This document shows, piece after piece, positions 1 through 8,770 of a stretch of DNA of 64,000 bases. Below the pieces are notes generated by a model, which was given only the letters and a program-made list of their open reading frames with translations, ran no database searches and had not been told where the DNA came from. The translations under genes were made by a program, and so were the position numbers. Each line of letters starts with the position of its first letter. Position 1 is the first letter of the stretch. Origin of the DNA: Paraburkholderia sp. ZP32-5 (GTDB lineage Bacteria > Pseudomonadota > Gammaproteobacteria > Burkholderiales > Burkholderiaceae); assembly GCF_021390495.1 (NCBI RefSeq), contig NZ_JAJEJP010000001.1, positions 3,348,001 to 3,412,000 of the forward strand, in the 5' to 3' direction.

Positions 1-1
1 C

Positions 2-70
2 GACGACGGCTACGGCACAGGCACGGGGCTGGCGGTGAATCTCGCGGCCCGCTGCCGCACCGACCGGTAA
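2..70 (+). CDS. C-terminal end of an unidentified protein (partial)
   Basis: A frame open from the window edge reads 22 codons to a TAA. It ends in residues GLAVNLAARCRTDR. Twenty of the 22 codons end in G or C, as expected for genes here, and the neighbouring frame does not show this bias. That is the only support: the start lies outside the window and the family cannot be recognised from so short a tail. It may equally be noncoding. Confidence 0.35.
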   Translation, partial: DDGYGTGTGLAVNLAARCRTDR

Positions 71-426
71 GGATTCAAGCGCGATACCGGCAATTCGTCC
101 ACCACGGCGTCGAGGCCGCCTGAAGCGCGTGGCGGCAACCGTTGTGATGGCGATACACCCGCCTCCTTTATCGGCCGATCGGCAAGCTCACGGCGCCGCA
201 AGCGCGCCAGAGCCTTGAGCAATCGCTTACACTGGGGCGGCTTTCGCGCGGCGTTGCGTTTGCATTGCATTTGCGTCGCGGTGGCCCGCGATCTGCTAGC
301 GCTACGTGCATAGCGCACTGCGCGTTGCATCGTCCGCGGCTCGCACAGATTGCACCGCTTGTGCCCTGCTGCGCGACACCACTGAACCGGCAATAGAAGC
401 AACAGAACGGACTGGACACTCGATCG
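71..426. other. Intergenic region before the ABC transporter operon
   Basis: About 355 bases with no convincing gene on either strand. The overlapping open frames have no recognisable domain and run into the antisense of the binding-protein gene. It presumably carries the promoter of the transporter operon, but I see no clear -35/-10 pair and no strong ribosome binding site before the ATG at 427. Confidence 0.4.
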
Positions 427-2112
427 ATGAAAACACCCGCGGACCGACTTCTCGCCTCCCAAGCCGCACTCAACGCAACCCGCCTCACCGCCGATGCCTA
501 TGGCAATCACGCCCTCGACGAATTCGCCGCCGGCCGCCTGACGCGCCGCGAACTGCTGCGCTATGCGAGCGTAATCGGCCTGTCGTTCGCGGGCAGCGGG
601 CTGTTCGGCGTCTCGCGAGCGCAGGCGCAAGGCGCCGCGGGGACCTCGGCCGCATCGAACCAGACGATCCGCGTCGCGCATCTGACGCCGGCCGGCGCGG
701 TCGACCCGCTCACGGTGACCGACGCCGCGAGCCTCGCGCTGCTGAACCAGACCGGCGAATTCCTGATCGACGACGACGGCGAAAAGCTGCAGTTGAAACC
801 GGCGCTCGCGCTGTCGTGGAAGCCGAACGACAAGGGCGACGTGTGGACCTTCAAGCTGCGCCAGAACGTCAAGTTTCACGACGGCCAGAGCTTCGGCGCG
901 AAAGACGTAGTGGCCACCTTCGACCGTCTCGCCGATCCGGCCAGCGGCTCGGCCGCGCTGTCGGTGCTGAAGGGCGTGCTGTCGAAAGGCGGCGCGAAGC
1001 TCGTCGACGAACACACGGTCGAATTTCATCTGGACGCGCCGAACGGCAACTTTCCATACTACGTTTCCTCGGACAATTACAACGCGGTGATCCTGCCCGC
1101 CAATTACGCGGGCAATTACGAAAAGAGCTTTATCGGCACCGGTCCGTTCCGCTTCGAGAAGTATCAGCCGAAGGTCGGCGCGTCGTTCGTGCGCAACCCG
1201 GATTACTGGGGTGAGAAAGCGTTACCGCAACGCGTACAGTTCACCTTCTATGCGGACGAGCAGGCGCAACTGCTCGCACTGCAAGGCCACCAGGCCGACG
1301 TGATGGGCACCTTCACCGTGCAGGGCGGCATAGGCATCCTGAACAATCCGGACTACAAGGCGGTTGGCGTGAAGTCGAGCGCGCATCGGCAGATTCACAT
1401 GCGCAACGACAGTCCGTTGTTTAAAGACAAGCGGGTGCGTCAGGCGCTTGCGCTGTCGCTCGATCGCGACGTGATCGTGCGCGGTCTCTTCAAGGGCCGC
1501 GCGCAGTTGGGCAACGACAGTCCGTTCGCGCCGGTGTTTCCGTCCTCGGATGCAGGCGTGCCGCAACGCAAGATCGACATCGCGAAGGCGAAGCAGTTGC
1601 TCGCGCAGGCCGGCGTGCCGAACGGCTTCGACGTCACGCTGACCACCGAAAAGTACATGGAGATTCCCGACCTCGCGGTGGTCGTGCAGAACGCCGCGAA
1701 GGCGATCGGCGTGCGCATCAATCTGAAGATCGAAAGCCAGTCGCTCTATTACGGCTCGGGCACACCGGGCAAATCCGACTGGCTCGACTCGCCGCTCGGC
1801 ATCACCGACTACGGTCATCGCGGCGTGCCGAACGTGTTCCTGAATGCGCCGCTGACGAGCAACGGCACGTGGAATGCCGCGCACTTCAAGAACCCGCAAT
1901 ACGATCAACTGGTCGCGCAATTCGTCGCGGCCATCGACCTCACGTCGCAACGCAAAATCGCCGGCGACATTCAACGGCTGCTGCTCGATGAAACACCGGT
2001 GATCATTCCGTTCTTCTACGATCAGCTGATCGCGATGCGCAAGGGCGTGAACGGCGTGCGCTTCACCGCGCTCGCGCAGTTGTATTTCGATCGCGCGACG
2101 CTGAGCGCGTAA
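427..2112 (+). CDS. Peptide-type ABC transporter substrate-binding protein
   Basis: Extracytoplasmic solute-binding protein of the family that serves dipeptide, oligopeptide and nickel importers (SBP_bac_5), 561 residues, the usual size. The N-terminus is long: a twin-arginine-like motif TRRELLR (Arg40-Arg41) is followed by a hydrophobic stretch and an AQA site near residue 67, so export by Tat is likely. It is the first gene of a four-gene set with two permeases and a fused double ATPase. The ligand cannot be read from sequence; peptides or another small organic solute are possible. Confidence 0.9.
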   Translation: MKTPADRLLASQAALNATRLTADAYGNHALDEFAAGRLTRRELLRYASVIGLSFAGSGLFGVSRAQAQGAAGTSAASNQTIRVAHLTPAGAVDPLTVTDAASLALLNQTGEFLIDDDGEKLQLKPALALSWKPNDKGDVWTFKLRQNVKFHDGQSFGAKDVVATFDRLADPASGSAALSVLKGVLSKGGAKLVDEHTVEFHLDAPNGNFPYYVSSDNYNAVILPANYAGNYEKSFIGTGPFRFEKYQPKVGASFVRNPDYWGEKALPQRVQFTFYADEQAQLLALQGHQADVMGTFTVQGGIGILNNPDYKAVGVKSSAHRQIHMRNDSPLFKDKRVRQALALSLDRDVIVRGLFKGRAQLGNDSPFAPVFPSSDAGVPQRKIDIAKAKQLLAQAGVPNGFDVTLTTEKYMEIPDLAVVVQNAAKAIGVRINLKIESQSLYYGSGTPGKSDWLDSPLGITDYGHRGVPNVFLNAPLTSNGTWNAAHFKNPQYDQLVAQFVAAIDLTSQRKIAGDIQRLLLDETPVIIPFFYDQLIAMRKGVNGVRFTALAQLYFDRATLSA

Positions 2113-2180
2113 CGCGCGCCGCGTTGCATCAGCGTTCGCGCTTCGCCCAGTTTCGACAGGACTCGCCAGGAGAATCAACG

Positions 2181-3209
2181 ATGTCGGCCCCGGCGCCCTC
2201 CCCCGCATCCGCAACATCCCGCACACCGCGCGCGGCAAACGGCAACGCCGGCCGTGTCGCGAGTTTTGTCGCGACGCGCGTCGGACTGTCGCTGATCACG
2301 CTGTGGCTGCTGTCGCTGATCGTGTTCGCGGGCGGCCAGTTGCTGCCCGGCGATATCGGCCGCGCGGTGCTCGGACCGCTCGCCGACGCGCGCGCGGTCG
2401 CCGCGCTCAATCATCAGCTCGGCGCGGACCGGCCGCTTCTGACGCAGTACGTCGACTGGATCACGCATTTCGTGCGCGGCAACATGGGGCTGTCGTATGC
2501 GTACCGCGAACCGGTCGGACCGTTTATCGCCGACGCGCTTGCGCATTCGGCGAAGCTCGGTCTGCTCGCGTTCTGCGTGGTCGTGCCGCTCGGTATCGCG
2601 GGCGGCGTGTGGTCGGCGATGCACGCGGGACGCTGGCTCGATCGCACGATCAGCATCGCCGGTTTGTCGGCGACCGTGGTGCCGGAGTTCGTGTCGTCGA
2701 TCGTGCTGATTCTGGTGTTCGGCGTGTGGCTGCGCTGGCTGCCGATCGAGGCGTCGTATCCGCCCGATGCGGGCGTGCTCGAACAGTTGCGGCATCTGGT
2801 GCTGCCGGTCCTGCCGCTGGTGCTGGTGTTCTTCGGCTATATCGCGCGGATGGCGCGCGCCGGCACCGTCGAAGCGCTCGATGCCGACTACACGCGCACC
2901 GCGATCCTGAAGGGCCTGCCGCGCCATCTGGTGATCTGGCGGCACGTGCTGCGCAACGCGCTGCTGCCGACCATCACGGTGGCCGCGACACAACTCGGCT
3001 ATATGATCGGCGGGCTGGTGGTGGTCGAGACTCTGTTCCACTACCAGGGCATCGGCTCGCTGATCTACAACGCGGCCAAGGCGAAAGACTTTCCGATGCT
3101 CGAAGCCGGCGTGCTGACGATCGGCGTCGTCTATACGCTCGCGAATCTGGTGGCCGATGCGTTGCACGTGCTGCTCAATCCGCGGCTGCGGGTCAGGAGC
3201 GCCGAATGA
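2181..3209 (+). CDS. ABC transporter permease, DppB type
   Basis: Inner-membrane permease of 342 residues with about six membrane segments. The coupling loop (AILKGLPRHLVIWRHVLRNA, about residues 235-255) contacts the ATPase, as in DppB/OppB proteins. The start at 2181 is preceded by AGGAGA, which beats an in-frame ATG-less extension upstream. The stop overlaps the start of the next gene in an ATGA junction, so the two permeases are translationally coupled. It forms the translocation pore with the next gene. Confidence 0.92.
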   Translation: MSAPAPSPASATSRTPRAANGNAGRVASFVATRVGLSLITLWLLSLIVFAGGQLLPGDIGRAVLGPLADARAVAALNHQLGADRPLLTQYVDWITHFVRGNMGLSYAYREPVGPFIADALAHSAKLGLLAFCVVVPLGIAGGVWSAMHAGRWLDRTISIAGLSATVVPEFVSSIVLILVFGVWLRWLPIEASYPPDAGVLEQLRHLVLPVLPLVLVFFGYIARMARAGTVEALDADYTRTAILKGLPRHLVIWRHVLRNALLPTITVAATQLGYMIGGLVVVETLFHYQGIGSLIYNAAKAKDFPMLEAGVLTIGVVYTLANLVADALHVLLNPRLRVRSAE

Positions 3210-4102
3210 GCACAACCGCGCCGCCCAGCATGCCGCCACCGCCGACCTCTTCTTCGATGCGAGACGCCCCCGCCGAGCCGCGCTTCCCTCGCCTCGGTCT
3301 GTTGCTGCGCTCGCCGACCTTCATCGTGGGCACACTGATCGTCGTGTGGTGGATCGGCTGCGCGATCGCCGGACCGTGGCTCGTGCATCTCGATCCCTAC
3401 GCCTCCGATCCGTTGAACTCGCTGACGCCACCCGACCGCACGCACTGGTTCGGCACCGATCAGCTCGGCCGCGACGTGTTCTCGCGCGTGATCGTCGGCG
3501 CGCGCGACATCCTGACGATCGCGCCGCTCGCGACGCTGCTCGGGACGATCGCGGGCACCGCGCTCGGTCTGCTGGTCGGCTACTTCGAAGGCTGGGTCGA
3601 CAACGTGGTGGGCCGCATGATCGACGCGGTGCTCGCGCTGCCGCTCGTGATCGTCGCGCTGCTCGCGCTGGCCGCGGTCGGCGCGTCGAACCTGACGGTA
3701 ATTCTCGTGATCGGCATCACGTTCACGCCGATCACCGCGCGCACCGTGCGCGCCGCCGTGTTCACCGAACGCCATCTCGACTACGTCGCGGCCGCGCAGC
3801 TGCGCGGCGAACGCGCGCCCTACATCATGTTCGTGGAGATCCTGCCGAACGTGTTGCCGCCGATCATCGTCGAGGCGACCGTGCGGCTCGGCTATGCGAT
3901 CTTCGCGGTCGCGACGCTGTCGTTTCTCGGCTTCGGTATCCAGCCGCCATCGGCCGATTGGGGGCTCGCGCTGTCCGAGTCGTACACGTTGATGGCGGGC
4001 GGCGCGTGGTGGACCGTCGTATTCGCGGCGGGCGCGATCGCATCGCTGGTGGTCGGCGTGAACCTCGTCGCCGACGGCGTGCAGGGAGTGCTCGACCAAT
4101 GA
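3206..4102 (+). CDS. ABC transporter permease, DppC type
   Basis: Second membrane subunit, 298 residues, with a proline-rich cytoplasmic start followed by about six membrane segments. The motif HWFGTDQLGRDVFSR and the EAA loop around LRGERAPYIMFVEILPNVLP are characteristic of DppC/OppC proteins. The ATG lies in the ATGA overlap with the upstream permease, and its own stop overlaps the start of the ATPase gene by four bases. The much longer open frame upstream is the shadow of the first permease. Confidence 0.92.
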   Translation: MSTTAPPSMPPPPTSSSMRDAPAEPRFPRLGLLLRSPTFIVGTLIVVWWIGCAIAGPWLVHLDPYASDPLNSLTPPDRTHWFGTDQLGRDVFSRVIVGARDILTIAPLATLLGTIAGTALGLLVGYFEGWVDNVVGRMIDAVLALPLVIVALLALAAVGASNLTVILVIGITFTPITARTVRAAVFTERHLDYVAAAQLRGERAPYIMFVEILPNVLPPIIVEATVRLGYAIFAVATLSFLGFGIQPPSADWGLALSESYTLMAGGAWWTVVFAAGAIASLVVGVNLVADGVQGVLDQ

Positions 4103-6360
4103 GTGCAGCGCCGCCCGGCTCGTTTGCAATGTTCGACGTGTCGAAGAGCGACCGCGCCGATGCGTTGACCATCGTCGGTCTGACTGTCACGTACCAGATC
4201 CGCGGACGCGATCGCGAAGTGCTGCAGGACGTGTCGTTTCGCGTGCGGCGTGGAGAAGCGTACGGACTCGTCGGCGAGTCGGGCTGCGGCAAGTCGACGG
4301 TCGCGATGGCGACGCTGCGCTATCTGCCTCGCAACGGCAAGGTGAAGGCGGGCAAGATCGTGATCGCCGGCGAGGATGTGCAGAAGCTCGGCGCCGATGC
4401 GCTGCGCCGCATGCGCGCGACGACGATCTCGATGGTCTACCAGGATCCGGCGCGCGCACTGAATCCGTCACTGACGATCGCGCGACAGGTCTCCGAAGCA
4501 TTTGAAGCAGCAGGTGTCGCGCGCGACGAAGCGCTGCAACGCACGCTCGATATGTTGAAGCGCGTGCGCATCGGCGAGCCCGAGCGCGTGATGGATAGCT
4601 ATCCGCATCAACTGTCGGGCGGCATGCAGCAGCGCGTCGTGATCGCGATGGCGCTCGCGTCGAACCCCGCGCTGCTGATTCTCGATGAGCCGACCACCGG
4701 ACTCGACGCGACCGTCGAAGCGGAAGTGCTCGATCTGATCGCGCAACTGCGCGAGGAACTCGGCACCGCGGTGCTGTTCATCAGCCATAACCTCGCGGTG
4801 ATCGGCCGCATGTGCGAGCGCATCGGCGTGCTGTACGCGGGCAAGCTGGTCGAGGAAGGCGCGACGCGCGACGTGTTCGCGCGGCCGCGCCATCCCTATA
4901 CGGTCGGACTGCTGCGCTGCCTGCCGACGGCCGGACGCAGCAAGGACACCGAGCGGCTCGATACGATCGCGGGCAGCCTGCCGCCGCCGGGCTCGGTCAC
5001 GCAGGGCTGCATTTACGCGGAGCGCTGCCGTCTCGCGGATGATCGTTGCCGCCGCGATGCGCCGCCGCCTTATCGGCTGACGGCCGCGCATGGGGATCAG
5101 ATGGCGCGTTGCCATTACCACGAACGGGCGGTGGAGTTGCCGCGTGCGGTGGTGATGCACGCGCCGGCGGCTTCGGCGGGTTCCGCAACTTCGGTGGCTT
5201 CGGCTTCGACGGCTTCCACGACTCTGGACGCCTCGCGCGAATCCCCGCATTCCAGACCCGTACTGCGCGCGCGCAATCTGTCGAAAACGTTCCACGCTTC
5301 CGGCGTACCGCTGCGCGCGGTCGACGACGTATCGCTCGATCTCGCCAGCGGCGAGACACTTGGCCTCGTCGGCGAATCGGGCAGCGGCAAGACAACGCTC
5401 GCGCGGCTGATGCTCGGCCTGCTCACGCCCGATGCGGGCAGCGTGCTCGAACTCAATGGCGCGCCGCTCGCCGCGCGCGTCACGCGCCGCAGCGACGAGC
5501 AGTTGAAGTCGATGCAGATCGTGTTCCAGAACCCGGACTCGGCGCTCAACCGCGCGCACTCGATCAAGCGGCTGATCGGCCGCGCGCTCACGCGTTTCAC
5601 CGCGTTGCGCGGCGAAACGGCCGACGCGCGGGTCGCCACGCTGAGCGACGCGGTGCGGCTGCCGCAACGCTATCTCGACGCGCGGTCGCGGCAGTTGTCG
5701 GGCGGCCTCAAGCAGCGCGTCGCGATTGCCCGCGCGTTTGCCGGCGAACCGCGCGTGGTGGTCTGCGACGAACCGACGTCATCGCTCGACGTATCGGTGC
5801 AGGCCGCGATCCTGAACCTGCTCGCCGATCTGCAACGCGAGCGTGATGTCAGCTATGTGTTCATCTCGCACGATCTGCACGTGGTGCGCTATGTGTCCGA
5901 TCGGATCGCGGTGCTCTATCTCGGCCGCTTGCTGGAGATCGGACCCGCCGCCGCAGTGTTCGACGGACCCCAGCATCCTTATACCGAGGCGTTGCTGTCG
6001 GCGGTGCCGACGTTGAACGGCCATGACATGCTCGTGGACTCGCGCGGCGAGCAAGGCGATCGTCAGCCAGCAGTGCGTACGCGTATTCGTCTCGACGGCG
6101 AGCCGCCCGGCGCGAGCGCGATGCCGTCGGGCTGCGTATTTCATACGCGCTGTCCGCGCAAGCTCGGCGCGATCTGCGAGCAGCAGGACCCGCCGTTTCT
6201 CGATGCGGACAGCAATGTCGACGAGCCGCGTGCGCATCGAATCCGCTGTCATATTCCTGTCGAGACGCTGCGCGAACTGCAAGCGGCTTCACGCGATAGC
6301 ACCGCGAACCAGCCAACCGACGACGGCACCTCCGACGACTCGACCCATCACGCGCCATAG
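4099..6360 (+). CDS. Fused double ABC ATPase (DppD-DppF type)
   Basis: A single 753-residue protein carries both nucleotide-binding domains of a peptide-type importer. Domain 1 has Walker A GESGCGKS near residue 59, signature LSGGMQQR near 172 and Walker B LLILDEPT near 195. Domain 2 has Walker A GESGSGKT near residue 425, signature LSGGLKQR and Walker B VVCDEPT. Each half ends with the cysteine-containing oligopeptide-transporter C-terminal region. An Ala/Ser/Thr-rich linker at about 350-380 joins the halves. Related systems often use two separate ATPases, so here one chain supplies both sites. Confidence 0.93.
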   Translation: MSAAPPGSFAMFDVSKSDRADALTIVGLTVTYQIRGRDREVLQDVSFRVRRGEAYGLVGESGCGKSTVAMATLRYLPRNGKVKAGKIVIAGEDVQKLGADALRRMRATTISMVYQDPARALNPSLTIARQVSEAFEAAGVARDEALQRTLDMLKRVRIGEPERVMDSYPHQLSGGMQQRVVIAMALASNPALLILDEPTTGLDATVEAEVLDLIAQLREELGTAVLFISHNLAVIGRMCERIGVLYAGKLVEEGATRDVFARPRHPYTVGLLRCLPTAGRSKDTERLDTIAGSLPPPGSVTQGCIYAERCRLADDRCRRDAPPPYRLTAAHGDQMARCHYHERAVELPRAVVMHAPAASAGSATSVASASTASTTLDASRESPHSRPVLRARNLSKTFHASGVPLRAVDDVSLDLASGETLGLVGESGSGKTTLARLMLGLLTPDAGSVLELNGAPLAARVTRRSDEQLKSMQIVFQNPDSALNRAHSIKRLIGRALTRFTALRGETADARVATLSDAVRLPQRYLDARSRQLSGGLKQRVAIARAFAGEPRVVVCDEPTSSLDVSVQAAILNLLADLQRERDVSYVFISHDLHVVRYVSDRIAVLYLGRLLEIGPAAAVFDGPQHPYTEALLSAVPTLNGHDMLVDSRGEQGDRQPAVRTRIRLDGEPPGASAMPSGCVFHTRCPRKLGAICEQQDPPFLDADSNVDEPRAHRIRCHIPVETLRELQAASRDSTANQPTDDGTSDDSTHHAP

Positions 6361-6807
6361 CGGCGCATCGCGTTTCGCGTGCCGGGTTGCCCATTCAGCG
6401 CATCTCGCGCGACAGCGCCGGCCTTAACGAATCGCGCGTCGCAACGCGTTTTTCAGGCCGCGCGTTTCATCGTCGAAACGTTTTCTCGCGCTTTTTCCTC
6501 GTGCGCATCGCACATCCCAATCCTGCCTGTGTCGCCTCAAGCTTCCGCGACTCGTGGCATGGATATCGCTAATCAGCGCGCAGAGATTCGAAGCCGCATT
6601 GGACACATACGAAGGCGCGCGGCCTGCCTGATGGTTCGCGTGATCGGCACGATGGGCAAGTTCCGGCTCGTTCGGCACAGCACGACGGACGGCTTCGATA
6701 CAACAGACTCGGGGAGCGACAAGGCCCGCGTTCAGACCAGTCCCGCTGCCGAAGCTGCATGCGACCAGGTGGCTGCGAGATACCGTCGTTCGCTCGGGAG
6801 AAGCGCG
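6361..6807. other. Intergenic region before the glycine-rich gene
   Basis: About 450 bases. A frame is open through it into the glycine-rich gene, but its composition and sequence (Arg-, Ser- and Ala-rich, no domain) look noncoding, and a better start with a ribosome binding site lies at 6808. I see no confident promoter or terminator for the preceding ATPase gene. Confidence 0.4.
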
Positions 6808-7704
6808 ATGAAGACCGGAACAATCAGGCGGTACTACAACGGGGTGATGCGCTGCGCGGTGATCGTTGCGGGCGTGGCGGGACTGGCGAGCGGGGTCGCG
6901 CGCGCAGCATCGGACGACGTGGTGCCGCGATGGATGGTGCTCGATGCGACATCGCAAGCAGGAGCGGGAACGGCCCAGAGCGCGCCGCTGCAACTCGCGC
7001 AGAACGACGGCGCGGCAATCGGACCCGACGGTGGCACGCCGACCGCCGCCGACGATGCCGCCTCGATATTCGCGCCGGCTGGCTGCGGCGGTGGGATAGC
7101 CGGCTGCGGACGATACGGCGGCGGCAGTGGAAATGGGGGTGCGGCGGGTTCGGGCAATGGTGGCTCGGGGGCAAGCGGCAACGGCGCCGGGGGTGCGGCG
7201 GCAGGTTCAGGGGGCGGCAGCGGCGGTAGCGGGGGTTCGGGCGCGAGCGGAAAAGGAAATAGCGGTGGTGGGGGCGGCGGCAATGGCGGCGGTAGTGGGG
7301 GTGCGGGTAACGGCGGTGGGGGTAGCGGTGGCGGTGGCGGTGGCGGTGGGGGCGGAAGCGGCGGTGGTGGAAATAGCGGCGGCGGAAACGGCGGAGGTGG
7401 GGGTAGCGGCGGCAGTGCAAGCGGGGGCTGCGGTTGCGGAGGCTCGAACGGCGGCGCGGGCGGTGGTTCCGGTGGCGGGTTCGGCGGGGGCTCTGGTGGC
7501 AGCTCTGGCAGTGGCTCCGGCAGCGGCTCTAGCAGTGGCTCCGGCAGTGGAAAAAGTGGTGGCTCTGGTGGCTTCGGTGGCGGGTTTGGTGGCGGCTTCG
7601 GTGGTGGGTTCGGCGGGGGCTTTGGCGGAGGCTTCGGCGGCGGCCACGGAGGCAAGGGTGGCGGCAGCGGTGGTGGTGGCAACGGCGGTGGGAACGGGCA
7701 CTAG
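6808..7704 (+). CDS. Secreted glycine-rich low-complexity protein
   Basis: Predicted exported protein of 298 residues. The start is set by GGGAGAAG upstream and by a signal peptide beginning MKTGTIRRYYNG, with a hydrophobic core and an ARAAS cleavage site near residue 34. From about residue 95 nearly every position is Gly, with Ser, Asn, Ala and late GGGF repeats (five in a row). Two small cysteine clusters (AGCGGG...GCG near 90, GGCGCGG near 210) could form disulfides. No catalytic domain is visible. A structural or surface role is plausible but not shown. Confidence 0.7.
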   Translation: MKTGTIRRYYNGVMRCAVIVAGVAGLASGVARAASDDVVPRWMVLDATSQAGAGTAQSAPLQLAQNDGAAIGPDGGTPTAADDAASIFAPAGCGGGIAGCGRYGGGSGNGGAAGSGNGGSGASGNGAGGAAAGSGGGSGGSGGSGASGKGNSGGGGGGNGGGSGGAGNGGGGSGGGGGGGGGGSGGGGNSGGGNGGGGGSGGSASGGCGCGGSNGGAGGGSGGGFGGGSGGSSGSGSGSGSSSGSGSGKSGGSGGFGGGFGGGFGGGFGGGFGGGFGGGHGGKGGGSGGGGNGGGNGH

Positions 7705-8032
7705 GCGTCGCCCGTTCTTTCGGTAGGGCGCCCCCGCGCCCTACCCGTCGACGGCATGTACCGGCATACTGTCCGCTATCCGCTGGCAACGGCGGTGGCG
7801 TCTCGATCCCCCGGTCGAGCGTCACCGCCCGCGGCCGGTCGGAGCGGCCCGCCCGCCTTCGGCGCGCGCTGACGGACACGCGATGAAAACGCATCAGAGG
7901 TTCGCCGCGCCGTCACGCGAAGCGCGCCACAGCGCGGCGGGAACACAATCCCCATTGCGTGCGAGTGTTATGGAACCAATCCGAGACGACCGCCTCATAG
8001 CAGATTCAACGTTCGATATGAGGGCCCACAAC
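7705..8032. other. Intergenic region with terminator-like hairpin
   Basis: About 330 bases between the glycine-rich gene and the Rap1a-like gene. It contains the hairpin at 7722-7745. The frame of the downstream gene stays open back to 7883, but that extension would place the signal peptide about 50 residues inside the protein, so I treat it as noncoding. Confidence 0.4.
7722..7745 (+). terminator. Hairpin after the glycine-rich gene
   Basis: GGTAGGGCG at 7722-7730 pairs with CGCCCTACC at 7737-7745, and one further C-G pair leaves a four-base loop. The stem is strong but no T-run follows, so it is a weak candidate for an intrinsic terminator or an RNA-stabilising hairpin. Confidence 0.45.
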
Positions 8033-8494
8033 ATGCAACGAAATGTCCCCCCCTCCGCGACGCGTGCGGCCGCCGCCGTGCTGATGGCCGCCGCGTTGGG
8101 CCTCGCATCGCTCGCCAATGCACAGACACCGGCACAGCCGATGTCGCCAACCCTGTCGCAGGGCGCGCCGGCGGTCGACCCGTCGTTCTCCGCCTACTCG
8201 CTGCTGCAGATGTGCAAACAGCGCACCGACAACGTCGCGCAAGGCCAATGCGTCGGCGCGGTACGCGGCATCATCCACGGTTACCAGTACGGCGTGCTGT
8301 TCCTCGGTCAGCGCGGCACGTTGCCGGCCAACGAAACGCAACGCGTGTCGCTGTGTCTGCGTGACGTGACGGTGGCGTCGATCGTCGACGACTTCATCAA
8401 CGACGCCGCCCAGGTTCCGGTCGATGCACTCCAGCACACGCCCGCCGAAGTCGCGGTGCTCGGCTCCGTGCACCAGCACCATCCGTGCACCTGA
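8033..8494 (+). CDS. Exported Rap1a/Tai-like domain protein
   Basis: A 153-residue protein with an N-terminal signal peptide (hydrophobic stretch AAAAVLMAAALGLASLANA) and a small C-terminal domain with paired cysteines (LLQMCK, GQCVGAVRGIIHGY, SLCLRD, HHPC). The spacing resembles the Rap1a/Tai family, periplasmic immunity proteins against type VI amidase effectors, though many orphan members have unknown roles. AGGG at 8021-8024 supports the ATG at 8033; another ATG lies at 8018. No type VI effector gene is adjacent, so an immunity role is only a possibility. Confidence 0.7.
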   Translation: MQRNVPPSATRAAAAVLMAAALGLASLANAQTPAQPMSPTLSQGAPAVDPSFSAYSLLQMCKQRTDNVAQGQCVGAVRGIIHGYQYGVLFLGQRGTLPANETQRVSLCLRDVTVASIVDDFINDAAQVPVDALQHTPAEVAVLGSVHQHHPCT

Positions 8495-8552
8495 CGGTAT
8501 CGGTCGCGTCGATCGCGCATCGTTGACGCGATCCACGTAGCCGGTTTCGCAT

Positions 8553-8578
8553 GCCGCCGCGCCGCAATCCGCGGCGGC
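8553..8578 (+). terminator. G+C-rich hairpin downstream of the Rap1a-like gene
   Basis: GCCGCCGCG at 8553-8561 and CGCGGCGGC at 8570-8578 form a nine-base-pair stem with an eight-base loop, followed by TACTTTCG rather than a full T-run. It could end the preceding transcript. Confidence 0.4.
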
Positions 8579-8708
8579 TACTTTCGACGCTTTCGCTTAC
8601 AGCGCGTTGACGTTCGATGCCTTAGGCGCCGCCGCTTCAGCTTTCATCGCTTAAGCTTCGGTTGCGTTAACTGCGGGCGCGTTCGCGTCCGGCACGTGTG
8701 CTTTCGGC

Positions 8709-8736
8709 GCTTCATTGCCCGAGCTTCATTGCCCGA
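8709..8736. repeat. Tandem 14-base direct repeat
   Basis: GCTTCATTGCCCGA occurs twice back to back (8709-8722 and 8723-8736), with a degenerate third copy near 8750. It lies just beyond the 3' end of the aldo/keto reductase gene. No function is evident; slippage-derived noncoding sequence is likely. Confidence 0.6.
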
Positions 8737-8770
8737 GCTCATTTCCAGCGCTTCATTCCCGCCCCTGCCC

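Noticed and set aside
10..1029. 340-codon minus-strand frame at the left edge
   Set aside because: It is antisense to the binding-protein gene; Arg-rich composition and no recognisable family. Such shadows are expected at this G+C content.
6834..7682. Long proline-rich frame opposite the glycine-rich gene
   Set aside because: It is the complement of GGN codons (CCN), which automatically gives a Pro-rich open frame. There is no start signal or domain.
8709..8736. Short CRISPR-like repeats
   Set aside because: Only two contiguous 14-base copies with no spacers; simple tandem duplication.
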